The notes under the pieces are model-generated. The model was not told where the DNA came from. It made no database searches and saw only the letters and a program-made list of their open reading frames with translations. Position numbers and translations under genes: made by a program. A stretch of DNA of 64,000 nt from Prostheceraeus crozeri. Its lineage: Eukaryota > Platyhelminthes > Polycladida > Euryleptidae. Shown here piece by piece: positions 53,999 to 64,000 of this stretch (position 1 is its first letter; the number at the start of each line of letters is the position of its first letter). Location: assembly GCA_907163375.1 (NCBI GenBank), contig CAJQUW010003455.1, forward strand, positions 248,001-312,000, written 5' to 3'.

Positions 53999-54167
53999 GT
54001 TTTGCCCCTTCCCCACGTACGCGTTTTTTGTCGCTGTTTTTAGTTTTTTGGCAGACCGCTTTTGCAGTTTTGTAATTGAAATAGATTATTTTTGTCGAAT
54101 TATCGATTGTTTTATTACTTACATTATTAAAAAGTAGTATAAAATTAATCCAATTAGCTATATAATA

Positions 54168-54487
54168 AGTACTAAAATCAAATTATTCATAAAGACGTCG
54201 ATCGATTTTTTTAATTTTTGCTTTAATCAACTTCTACAAGCCTGCTCTCATCCTTGCAGCAAAAATATTTTGAGTTCTAATTCCTTCGACCAATTATTAG
54301 AACAATTATTATTATTCATTAATAGAAAAAAGGTAAAAAAACGAAAAAATCAAATTATTCATAAAGACGTCGATCGATTTTGTTAATTTTTGTTATAATC
54401 AACTTCTACAAGCCTACTCTCATCCTTGCAGCAAAAATATTTTGAGTTCTAATTCCTTCGACCAAAAGTGGATTCAGGCACACCGTG
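54168..54487 (-). repeat. Right terminal repeat of CLLC-2
   Basis: Inverted copies of the left units: a partial one to 54292, a full one at 54293-54463, then the outer AAAAGTGGATTCAGGCACACC end. Confidence 0.92.
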
Positions 54488-54550
54488 CGACATTTTCTTC
54501 CTGAAAATATTGAGGCTTACCTTGTCTTGTACTACAACAGCAGTGATTAA
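54488..54550 (+). pseudogene. Last codons of the CGGBP1-like hAT gene
   Basis: CGACATTTTCTTCCTGAAAA reads RHFLPENIEAYLVLYYNSSD then a stop, continuing the frame cut at 47737. Confidence 0.75.
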
Positions 54551-54824
54551 TCGACGTTTGTCTTGTGAACTTATTTTTTTAGTTGGTATGAATTTTTTTT
54601 TGTATGACGTGAACATATGTTGTTAAATGAACGCTAGTTACCTATTTTTCATTTGAATAGAACACATTCAAACGGGCATACACGTACATATCAACTTTTT
54701 AGCCATGATTGCCATTATCTGTTGCTATTTGACCCATAACATTTATTTCAAGCTATTCAGGGGCTTTTATTGCAACTTTTTGAATTTTAAGTGCAATTTT
54801 TGAAGATTTTTAATGCAACTTTGG

Positions 54825-54934
54825 GTTGCCCTACTAATGACCAAAGAAAGCAGCTTGGTGTGTAGATTTTCATGAACATGTTGCCCTACTAATGACCAAA
54901 GAAAGCAGCTTGGTGTGTACATTTTCATGAACAT
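54825..54934. repeat. 55-bp tandem duplication
   Basis: GTTGCCCTACTAATGACCAA starts two copies 55 bp apart (54825 and 54880) with one mismatch. Confidence 0.92.
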
Positions 54935-54999
54935 AGGGTAGACGCCATATTCGAAATGTAGTGTAAATAATTTGCTGTTCATATCCAACGTTTTCCTGG

Positions 55000-55469
55000 G
55001 CAAAAAGGGTCAGTAGTAGACGGGCAAAATGGGTCAATTCAATGAGGTGACCGTCTTGCCCTATTGCAGTCTTACGTGCTTTAGGCTGACGAATGCAACT
55101 AATTTATTCTTATAATTCGTTTATACGAGTACAAAGAATAAATAAATATAACAGAGTACAAATTCTTGCAATTCGCGTGCGTAATACGCATGGATATATA
55201 CATTTAATAACCCCTTCGGTGCTGAAACGATTTTGAAGTGGTCACCGTAGGTCGCCATAATTCCCTCATTTGGTGCAATTAACTATGTACAGGACGTAAA
55301 GGTTACCGTACGTCTTAGCGCTCTTTGTCAACGTAAATAACCCTCACGCCTTAGGATCAAAAGGGTTAATAACCATCGATGATAATATGACCTTATTAGC
55401 CTACGTACAATATGCCTACAAATCATTCTTACTTGAGAAGTAAAAGAAGGTCAGTTTTGTTTCCAAGTG
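55000..55469. other. Non-coding stretch with possible pogo and MITE ends
   Basis: GGGCAAAAAGGGTC and GGGCAAAATGGGTC flank a CAGTAGTAGAC at 55011, a possible left end of pogo-2. At 55204-55366 a TTAA-bordered stretch with CCCCTTCGG and, inverted, CCCTTTTGATCC may be a small piggyBac-type element. Both calls are weak. Confidence 0.35.
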
Positions 55470-55500
55470 ATGGTATACACTTACAAGCGTAAGAGTGACA
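55470..55500 (+). pseudogene. Start of the pogo-2 transposase gene, cut by the foldback element
   Basis: ATG at 55470 opens MVYTYKRKSD. The YKRKxxR start matches pogo-1 (MPQFYKRKTCR). The next codons are found 4.9 kb away, after the foldback, at 60382. Confidence 0.8.
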
Positions 55501-57955
55501 CGTGTGTGAAGTTAGCACCGCCACTCAGCACCGCCATCTTGAAAATGAAATGTGCCACTCAAATAAACCTAACAGATCCATGCATTTGGTGTGTGCCAGC
55601 ATGTGCCACCCATTATTTTTAAAGAATTCCTCCTAGTTTAGGAGAAATCGCCGGTTGAAAGTTCGACAAGGCGGTGATGTGAAGTTAGCACCGCCACAAA
55701 ATTTTTTTTCCAAAATACACAATCAAAACATACGAAACACGCACAACAGATAGAAGACCATCAAAAACATTGTGCCAGCAAGTTTCAGCACCTAACTCCC
55801 CGTACTTCCGGAGAAATCAGTCCCCGAAACCACAAAATGGCGGTGATGTGAAGTTAGCACCGCCACTGAAGTCTTTTTTTAAAATACGCAAATAAAACAC
55901 GCGAGACAAGTACAACTGAGAGATGATCATCAAAAACATTGTGCCAGCAAGTTTCTTCTCCTAAGACGCCGTACTTGTGGAGAAATTAGTCCCCGAAAGC
56001 TCAATGCGCTGGCGGTGATGTGAAGTTGGCACCGCCATCTTGAAAAATGCATGTGCCAGTCAAACCAACGATCAGAATCGATCTAGATGGAGTGTGCCAG
56101 CATGTGCCACTCATTTCTTTCACGAAAATCCCACCAGATCCGGTGGAAAACCAACCCGAAAGCTCAATGGCGGTGATGTGAAGTTGGCACCGCCATCTTG
56201 AAAAATGCATGTGCCAGTCAAACCAACGATCAGAATCGATCTAGATGGAGTGTGCCAGCATGTGCCACTCACTATTTTGAAAGAATTCCGCTTAGTTTAG
56301 GAAAAATCGATGCTCGAAAGTTCGACATGGCGGTGATGTGAAGTTAGCACCGCCACTAAAATTTTTTTTCCAAAATACACAATCAAAACATACGAAACAC
56401 GCACAACAGATAGAAGACCATCAAAAACATTGTGCCAGCAAGTTTCAGCACCTAACTCCCCGTACTTCCGGAGAAATCAGTCCCCGAAACCACAAAATGG
56501 CGGTGATGTGAAGTTAGCACCGCCACAAAATTTTTTTTCCAAAATACACAATCAAAACATACGAAACACGCACAACAGATAGAAGACCATCAAAAACATT
56601 GTGCCAGCAAGTTTCAGCACCTAACTCCCCGTACTTCCGGAGAAATCAGTCCCCGAAACCACAAAATGGCGGTGATGTGAAGTTAGCACCGCCACTGAAG
56701 TCTTTTTTTAAAATACGCAAATAAAACACGCGAGACAAGTACAACTGAGAGATGATCATCAAAAACATTGTGCCAGCAAGTTTCTTCTCCTAAGACGCCG
56801 TACTTGTGGAGAAATTAGTCCCCGAAAGCTCAATGCGCTGGCGGTGATGTGAAGTTGGCACCGCCATCTTGAAAAATGCATGTGCCAGTCAAACCAACGA
56901 TCAGAATCGATCTAGATGGAGTGTGCCAGCATGTGCCACTCATTTCTTTCACGAAAATCCCACCAGATCCGGTGGAAAACCAACCCGAAAGCTCAATGGC
57001 GGTGATGTGAAGTTGGCACCGCCATCTTGAAAAATGCATGTGCCAGTCAAACCAACGATCAGAATCGATCTAGATGGAGTGTGCCAGCATGTGCCACTCA
57101 CTATTTTGAAAGAATTCCGCTTAGTTTAGGAAAAATCGATGCTCGAAAGTTCGACATGGCGGTGATGTGAAGTTAGCACCGCCACTAAAATTTTTTTTCC
57201 AAAATACACAATCAAAACATACGAAACACGCACAACAGATAGAAGACCATCAAAAACATTGTGCCAGCAAGTTTCAGCACCTAACTCCCCGTACTTCCGG
57301 AGAAATCAGTCCCCGAAACCACAAAATGGCGGTGATGTGAAGTTAGCACCGCCACAAAATTTTTTTTCCAAAATACACAATCAAAACATACGAAACACGC
57401 ACAACAGATAGAAAACCATCAAAAACATTGTGCCAGCAAGTTTCAGCACCTAACTCCCCGTACTTCCGGAGAAATCAGTCCCCGAAACCACAAAATGGCG
57501 GTGATGTGAAGTTAGCACCGCCACTGAAGTCTTTTTTTAAAATACGCAAATAAAACACGCGAGACAAGTACAACTGAGAGATGATCATCAAAAATATTGT
57601 GCCATCAAGTTTCTTCTCCTAAGATGCCGTGCTTGTTGAAACCAAAATGACCGTGCTGCAGTCACCGAAATCACTATTTTGCGGTGATGTGAAGTTGGCA
57701 CCGCCATCTTGAAAAATGCATGTGCCAGTCAAACCAACGATCAGAATCGATCGAGATGGAGTGTGCCAGCATGTGCCACCCGCTATTTTGAAAGAGTTCC
57801 GCTTAGTTTAGGAAAAATCGATGCTCGAAAGTTCGACATGGCGGTGATGTGAAGTTAGCACCGCCACTAAAATTTTTTTTCCAAAATACACAATCAAAAC
57901 ATACGAAACACGCATAACAGATAGAAGACCATCAAAAACATTGTGCCAGCAATTA
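55501..57955. repeat. Left arm of the foldback, with an ~829-bp higher-order repeat
   Basis: Units of three kinds, marked by AAAATACACAATCAAAACAT, AATACGCAAATAAAACACGC and CCAACGATCAGAATCGATCT. The ordered block repeats at a period of 829-830 bp, starting about 55670, 56500 and 57329; the third copy diverges after about 57650. Each box has the ends GGCGGTG...CACCGCC and so is itself a short hairpin. Confidence 0.92.
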
Positions 57956-59030
57956 ATTGTGTTATAAAACCAGCCCTTCGACTGATGTTTTTCAAAACCT
58001 CGATGGGCATCCATCCTCAAGAATACTGGGATTTCCTCAATTTTATAAGAATCTGTTTCCACTGTAGGTTAGAACCTACTCTATGGTTTGAACGATGTAG
58101 TTTGATAATTCCTTTCCAAAAATATTGCGCACTTTGGAAAGCATAAAGCAAGTATATTAGGATATCCCATATATCCCTACTCTATGTTCGAAAGCACCAC
58201 AAAATCAATTGAGCATCATGCTTCTTCGATGAAGCAGTCTGACAACGCTGGAAATATGCCCTTCGATCTCCTAATGCTATTGTTTCAATTGTTCATCAAG
58301 ATCATCAAATGTGATAAAGATGTACGCACATCATGACACTAATAATGATGATTGTAGATATTGCCAACATTGTTTTCTATCAATGTTTCAATTGACTTCA
58401 AGAATTTCTGATTCACTGGATGTGCAAGCATACTCAAAATTGAAGGGATATTGAGACTCATATACTTCATATGATTTAGCTGGAAGTCACAAAATCTAAT
58501 CTATTCCTAGGGTATTTTCATTATTTCATAAACACATTTATTTAATCATTCTTGTTTTAAGTTGTACAGGCTGTAATTAATCGCATGCCGTGAATCTATT
58601 TTCTACGGCAAACAAATGAAAATGTTTATCGATATATTGATCATATGGTAACCGAAATCTGACCAATCATGGGACGTCGTTAGTCCTAAAATGAAAAATT
58701 CAAACCATTACCAATAGCTTTGCCGTTGGAAGTCGTGAACTGTCCTTCATGCGGGGAAAAATTAACAAATTGCATGCTATTCATAAATGGCCTTTAATAA
58801 GAAAGTAAGTCTTCCTAGCTATGTCATTGCATACACTCGTCAAATGCCTTCACTGACTTACAGAGTTTTGAACAAACTAACAGCTTCAGCTTTCTGTTAA
58901 CAGTTCAGGCACATGACGGTATTCACCTGTCCAGATATTCGTATTCGCATTGACATCTGTATAGCCAGTAAGCAAACGGTTTAATGTTCAAGAGGAAAAT
59001 TTTACAATACCTCCATTGAGTGGTCCCAAT
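57956..59030. other. Unique spacer of the foldback
   Basis: About 1.1 kb of AT-rich sequence not matching the arms. No gene recognised. Confidence 0.7.
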
Positions 59031-60380
59031 TTTGGAAAAAACATTCAGTGGCGATGCCAACTTCACATCACCGCCATTGAGCTTTCGTGTTGGTTTTCCA
59101 CCGACTGAGGTGGGATTTTTCTGAAATCATGCTGGCACACTCCATCTCGGTTTGACTGACACATGCATTTTTCAAGATGGCGGTGCCAACTTCACATCAC
59201 CGCAAAATAGTGATTTCGGTGACTGCAGCACGGTCATTTTGGTTTCACCATGCACGGCGTCTTGGGAGCAGAAACTTGATGGCACAATGTTTTTGATGAT
59301 CATCTCTCAGTTGTACTTGTCTCGCGTGTTTTATTTGCGTATTTTAAAAAAGACTTCAGCGGCGGTGCTAACTTCACATCACCGCCATTTTGTGGTTTCG
59401 GGGACTGATTTCTCCGGAAGTACGGGGATTTAGGTGCTGAAACTTGCTGGCACAATGTTTTTGATGGTTTTCTATCTGTTGTGCGTGTTTCGTATGTTTT
59501 GATTGTGTATTTTGGAAAAAAATTTTAGTGGCGGTGCTAACTTCACATCACCACCATTGAGCTTTCGGGTTGGTTTTCCACCGGATCTGGTGGGATTTTC
59601 GTGAAAGAAATGAGTGGCACATGCTGGCACACTCCATCTAGATCGATTCTGATCGTTGGTTTGACTGGCACATGCATTTTTCAAGATGGCGGTGCCAACT
59701 TCACATCACCGCCATTGAGCTTTCGGGTTGGGTTTCCACCGGATCTGGTGGGATTTTCGTGAAAGAAATGAGTGGCACATGCTGGCACACTCCATCTAGA
59801 TCGATTCTGATCGTTGGTTTGACTGGCACATGCATTTTTCAAGATGGCGGTGCCAACTTCACATCACCGCCAGCGCATTGAGCTTTCGGGGACTAATTTC
59901 TCCACAAGTACGGCGTCTTAGGAGAAGAAACTTGCTGGCACAATGTTTTTGATGATCATCTCTCAGTTGTACTTGTCTCGCGTGTTTTATTTGCGTATTT
60001 TAAAAAAAGACTTCAGTGGCGGTGCTAACTTCACATCACCGCCATTTTGTGGTTTCGGGGACTGATTTCTCCGGAAGTACGGGGAGTTAGGTGCTGAAAC
60101 TTGCTGGCACAATGTTTTTGATGGTCTTCTATCTGTTGTGCGTGTTTCGTATGTTTTGATTGTATTTTGGAAAAAAAATTTTAGTGGCGGTGCTAACTTC
60201 ACATCACCGCCATGTCGAACTTTCAACCAGCGATTTCTCCTAAACTAGGAGGAATTCTTTAAAAATAATGGGTGGCACATGCTGGCACACACCAAATGCA
60301 TGGATCTGTTAGGTTTATTTGAGTGGCACATTCCATTTTCAAGATGGCGGTGCTGAGTGGCGGTGCTAACTTCACACACG
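59031..60380. repeat. Right arm of the foldback
   Basis: Inverted copies of the left-arm units, shorter because it lacks the 829-bp amplification. The outer ~180 bp mirror the left end closely. Confidence 0.92.
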
Positions 60381-60381
60381 T

Positions 60382-61546
60382 AAGAGTGACAGGTGTAATT
60401 CCTACAGTGAGGAATCGTTAAGGACTGCTATAAACGATATCAAGAATGGCGGAATATCTATTAGAGCAGCTGCTGCTCGTTGTAATATACCAAACACTAC
60501 ATTGCAAAGGCATCGCAAGAATGACTCTTCCGATATTCGTTTGGGTCGGTTTAGACCGGTTTTTTCTTAAGAGGAAGAAACTATGTTAGTCCAGTACTTG
60601 AAAGAGATGGATATGCGGTTTTTCGGATTGACGAGAGCCGAACTTAGATTCTTGGGCGCCAATTTGCTGAGGATAAACAAATTGAACACCCATTCAATAG
60701 TTCAGGAGCAGGAGATCAGTGGCTGAAAGGATTCTTAACAAGAAATAGAGAGTTGACTATACGAACTCCTGAAGCTACCAGTATTTCTCGAGCAGAGGGT
60801 TTTAATAAAGTGGCAGTAGACAACTTCTTTGGTTTATTGGAGGATGCGTTTATACCGACAGCTTCATGTGTGTGGAACATGGACGAGACCGGAGTGCGCA
60901 CTTCGTCGATCAGACCACCCAAAATAATTTCTGTGAAAGGAAAGAAGCAGGTTGGAAGTATAGCTAATAGTGAACGCGGTCAAGTGATAACAGCAATTGT
61001 CGCTTGCAATGCTCCAGCAGATAGTATTGCGATGTCATCGGTCAATGGATGGACCAACAACGAAATCTTCAGGGAATGGATGAAGCATTTCATCAACTTT
61101 GCTGCCCCAAGCAAGGGTAAACCGGTGCTGCTCATCCTAGATAATCACGAGTCACATAAAGATAATGGTATCACAGTGCTTTCAATTCCACCGCACACTT
61201 CACATAAATTACAGCCCCCCCCCCAATGTTATGACCACTGTCCTCATGTTATGAGCGCGCAATTTTTGCTTGGACTAAGCAACATCCACATAGAACGATG
61301 CAGCATTATGATGTAGCACGTGTTTTTGGCAATGCCTACACACAAGCATGCAACCCACAGAACGCCATTTCTGGTTTCAGAAAGACCGGTATCTACCAAT
61401 TGAATCCTTTAGCATTTGATGACAGTGAGTTCTTGCCAAACATCGAACCAATGACTATCTCACCGGAAGCAACCCTCATGAAAATATCTCGTGAAATTTC
61501 AAGAGAATTTGCTCCTATACCTGGAATTACACGAGCATTTTATTAG
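60382..61546 (+). pseudogene. pogo/Tigger transposase 2, main part
   Basis: Continues in frame from the codons at 55470: CNSYSEESLRTAINDI, GGISIRAAAARCNIPNTTLQ (helix-turn-helix), a stop near 60570, then QWLKGFLTRNRELTIRTPEA, VWNMDETGVRTS (first Asp) and LLILDNHESH (second Asp). Compared with pogo-1, about a dozen residues are missing after NHESH and more between the first and second Asp. A C-tract near 61213-61222 breaks the frame so that the third Asp (QPLD position) is lost. The C-terminal block NPQNAISGFRKTGIYQLNP resumes from about 61298. It cannot encode an active enzyme. Confidence 0.85.
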
Positions 61547-61549
61547 ATC

Positions 61550-62110
61550 TGATATAATTTCACGAGCAATTGCGCCTATAAAGGAATTAGACGCGCATTT
61601 TTCTAAATCTCCAATAATATCATGAGCAATTACTCTTGTAAATTGCGCGTGTAACTATTTTCAAGAGCATTCACCTGTAATTTTGCGCGTATAACTGTTT
61701 CAAGAGCAATGTTTTGCGCGTATAACTATTTTCAAGAGCATTCTCCTGTAATATGATGAGCATTTTGCGCGTATAACTGTTTCAAGAGCAATATTTTGCG
61801 CGTATAACTATTTTCAAGAGCATTCTCCTGTAATATGATGAGCATTTTGTGCGTATAACTGTTTCAAGAGCAATATTTTGCGCGTATAACTATTTTCAAG
61901 AGCATTCTCCTGTAATTTTGTGCGTATAACTGTTTCAAGAGCAATAGTTTGCGCGTATAACTATTTTCAAGAGCATTCTCTTGTAATATGATGAGCATTT
62001 TGCGCGTATAACTGTTTCAAGAGCAATAGTTTGCGTGTATATTTTCAAGAGCATTCTCCTGTAATATGATGAGCATTTTGTGCCTATAACTAACTGTTTC
62101 AGGAGCATTT
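61550..62110. repeat. Satellite of TTTGCGCGTATAACT / TTTCAAGAGCA units
   Basis: GCGCGTATAACTRTTTTCAAGAGCA-like units of about 26-28 bp alternate with a TTCTCCTGTAATATGATGAGCA unit. A two-unit period of about 80 bp is visible from 61690 on. It starts directly after the pogo-2 stop codon. Confidence 0.9.
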
Positions 62111-62160
62111 CAAACGCACCGCTCCTTCATGGAATATGATTTAAGTTGCATAACTATAAG

Positions 62161-62530
62161 ATGCTGTCAAACATTAAACAGATCGCTTATCACGAGAAGC
62201 ATTTACTGATACAAAATATGTTGTGCACTGGTGTAAGGGCGATAGAACAAAGTTTTGGAGAGAAGGTAACTGAGTGCATCAATCGAGATGAAGTCACTTA
62301 CGTAACAGTGAACTTCCAAAAATATTGCATCAGTAGGAACCGCCATCAATACACGCTTAACATTGGTGAAATGAAAACGGAAACGATGATTCAACATGTG
62401 TCCAACACAAGTGTTACAAAGAAAGTACATCGCTGGACACGGGATACACTCGCTCGCGCCATATACATTGGGGAAACGCGAGTGCGATATCGTCATTATT
62501 CAGGAAAATTCCATACGAGTCACAACTCCG
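62161..62530 (+). CDS. Possible exon of unknown product
   Basis: ATG at 62161 opens a 123-codon frame (MLSNIKQIAYHEKHLLIQNM ... SGKFHTSHNSG). A consensus splice donor, CCGGTAAGT, lies at 62530-62536, which is why I end the feature there; the frame would otherwise stop at 62536-62538. Composition is plain: basic C-terminal half with several Arg/His, no transmembrane or signal sequence, no motif I recognise. It lies between a satellite and an EnSpm-like gene on the same strand and could be an N-terminal exon of that element, a host exon, or chance. Confidence 0.3.
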
Positions 62531-62539
62531 GTAAGTAAA

Positions 62540-62976
62540 AACAATTTACTTCAATACTGAGCCTGATAAGTTTATCCAATTTTGGTTCCTTTCTGTTTAA
62601 CCTACATGTATGTTTAATTACGGAATAATTTGTTAGTGTAATTTCAGCTACACTTTAATTATAAAATCAAATGTTGGTGTTTTAGTGAACGATTTTCAAG
62701 AAATCTCTTTCATTATCTGAACGTTATCTTACGTGAAGCATAAGATTTTTATTCCATAATCTTTATTGACAATCTACATTTATTACCCGAAACGTTTTAC
62801 ACGAAATTATCCAGAAGTATTAACTCTCACGAAAACAAATATACAAATATATTCATCAAGTTAGTCTTAAGTGATAGTTACAGGAATAGTTCATTATAAT
62901 TATATGAAATATTCATAAATAATAAAATTAATCAATTAATCTCAGAAATAGTTTATAATACGTGTAGTACTTCAAA
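62540..62976. other. AT-rich spacer or intron
   Basis: No gene or repeat seen. Confidence 0.5.
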
Positions 62977-64000
62977 ATGCCTAGGAGGAAAGATTATCTC
63001 AATTGGATTAGATCAGGAACAGGTGGTAAAGCAAACCAAATTCCTAAGACCACTTTGTGGAGATTGAAAAAAGATCTCACCGACTCCCCCGCAGTGAATG
63101 AAAGTACATCAGGTACATCGCCTGATGGTGTACAGAGTGCACACGAAACCAATGAAGAACATCAGTTTGATCTCGATGATTTTGATGTCACCTTCGAACA
63201 TTTTCAGGATGATATTGATAATGATGAAGATGAACCTGGTCAAGCCAGTCGATTCGACTGTTCGGACAATATCAAATCTGAGTTTTCAGATTCCGAGCCT
63301 CTATATGAATCCAGTTGTATTACTGTCCATCAATTTATGATAGCTTTATTGTCATTCATCTTAGTAGTGAATTTGAGTTATACGGGAATTGAAATTCTTC
63401 TGAAATTTATGAATTTTGTTTTGCCTCGACCTAACAATGTTACGAGGACGAAATATTTCTTTAAGAAGTATTTTAGAAATTTGTATAGAGACTTTGAGGA
63501 GATACACGTTTGTTCAAAATGCCAATCAACATTAGAGCCAGATTCGACATGTCCAACTTGTCAAACTGTTATGACTGATAATTTTCAAAGAAAAAATAAA
63601 TGCTTTTTCTATACGAATGTTCAAGATCAGTTAAAACATGTGATTACAAATTTTCATACATTTTTCAAAAATGCTACAGGTGAGGCTTTTTCTAGAATCT
63701 ATAAAAGTTTTAGAAACAATAAAGTTATATATCCCTATCAACTGATGGCGTTGCTATTTTTAATTCAGCCAAGTCAAGCGCATGGCCAATATTGGCTATT
63801 GTAAATGAACTACCGCAGCGTTTGAAATTTCATAACATCATTCTTTTAGGGATATACTATGGAGACCAAAATCCATCTTTTGATAAATATTTCAAGCCAC
63901 TAATTGATAAATTCAATAGACTGATTTCATCAGGAATTGAAGTAGGCCAAGACATATACCGAATAATACCTATCAATTGTGTAGCAGATTCAGTTGCACG
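62977..64000 (+). pseudogene. EnSpm-like transposase 3, N-terminal part, runs off the window
   Basis: ATG at 62977 opens MPRRKDYLNWIRSGTGGKAN, an acidic linker, then SCITVHQFMIALLSFILVVN and VLPRPNNVTRTKYFFKKYF, a four-Cys knuckle (VCSKCQ... CPTCQ), and FSRIYKSFRN. A frameshift near 63730 moves the continuation into another frame, with STDGVAIFNSAKSSAWPILA, IILLGIYYGDQNPSFDKYF and INCVADSVA at the window edge, the NxDGVP/FKSS, LxGLWFG and CDAPAR equivalents. The order is that of EnSpm-type transposases, but this member has an N-terminal knuckle not seen in EnSpm 1 and 2, so it belongs to another lineage. The frameshift may be real or an assembly error. Confidence 0.72.

Larger units (their letters stand above)
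47738..54487 (+). mobile_element. CLLC-2: DNA transposon with CACGGTG ends and 4-bp duplication
   Basis: Ends CACGGTGTGCCTGAATCCAC at 47738 and its complement at 54487. CGAC borders both sides (47734-47737 and 54488-54491). Removing the element with one CGAC restores a continuous hAT reading frame (DDR joined to HFLPENIE), which confirms both the borders and the 4-bp duplication. Long internal terminal repeats, one intact gene (52007-53998), and a P element at 47932-51474. Confidence 0.93.
55501..60380. mobile_element. 4.9-kb foldback element made of GCGGTG repeat units
   Basis: Ends CGTGTGTGAAGTTAGCACCG (55501) and its complement (60380). An 11-bp direct duplication TAAGAGTGACA borders it (55490-55500 and 60381-60391). 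Left arm about 55501-57955, central spacer about 57956-59030, right arm about 59031-60380, the arms being inverted. No gene inside. Both arms consist of ~160-180-bp units, each opened by a GGCGGTGATGTGAAGTTRGC box. Confidence 0.92.

Noticed and set aside
56001-57039. Two identical 69-aa minus-strand frames in the foldback
   Set aside because: Identical only because the repeat unit is duplicated; the frame is part of the repeat units and has no start context.
55501-60380. CRISPR-like array
   Set aside because: Units are 160-180 bp without short unique spacers, the arms are inverted, and the locus is eukaryotic with an 11-bp insertion duplication.
61550-62110. CRISPR-like array at the satellite
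   Set aside because: Both repeat and interval are themselves repeated; there are no unique spacers.

Overview
This window is a transposon graveyard from an AT-rich invertebrate animal genome. I find no convincing single-copy host gene and no bacterial features. The animal assignment rests on the element families present: Penelope-like, CR1/Jockey-type LINE, Ty3-like LTR, Maverick/Polinton, P/THAP, pogo/Tigger, piggyBac, hAT, EnSpm and mariner. Almost every long reading frame is a transposase, a reverse transcriptase or a piece of one. I cannot name the phylum from the sequence alone.

Layout. 0.36-3.5 kb: DNA transposon with a DUF7869-like putative transposase, inserted in a ~70-bp repeat. 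4.8-5.4 kb: Penelope-like RT scrap (minus strand). 6.6-7.4 kb: hAT C-terminus. 9.2-13.6 kb: EnSpm-like element split by a young, internally deleted Ty3-like LTR retrotransposon. 13.7-15.9 kb: decayed piggyBac with exact TTAA ends. 16.6-18.2 kb: second EnSpm-like pseudogene. 19.6-20.4 kb: Maverick/Polinton remnant. 20.4-24.9 kb: two piggyBac scraps and a complete small hAT with an 8-bp duplication. 25.4-27.0 kb: very AT-rich LINE. 28.4-38.9 kb: Penelope-like element broken by a LINE fragment and by a 7.4-kb DNA transposon (called CLLC-1 here) that itself carries a full LINE. 39.0-41.3 kb: minus-strand LINE cut by an intact mariner. 41.9-54.5 kb: CGGBP1-like hAT cut by a pogo element and by CLLC-2, a relative of CLLC-1 with an intact 663-aa protein; CLLC-2 carries an intact P element in its left terminal repeat. 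55.5-61.5 kb: second pogo gene cut near its start by a 4.9-kb foldback repeat array. 61.5-62.1 kb: short-period satellite. 63.0 kb to the end: third EnSpm-like transposase, running off the window.

Insertion order can be read from target-site duplications and interrupted reading frames: hAT, then pogo-1 and CLLC-2, then P; Penelope-like, then CLLC-1, then LINE; EnSpm-1, then LTR element; LINE, then mariner; pogo-2, then foldback. The best-preserved and probably youngest insertions are the P element, mariner, CLLC-2, the LINE at 34.4-38.4 kb and the LTR element (its LTRs differ at one position).

The most interesting material is the CLLC pair (shared CACGGTG ends, 4-bp duplications, one zinc-knuckle protein family, terminal repeats enlarged by internal duplication) and the giant foldback array. 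I could not place the CLLC protein in a superfamily with certainty.
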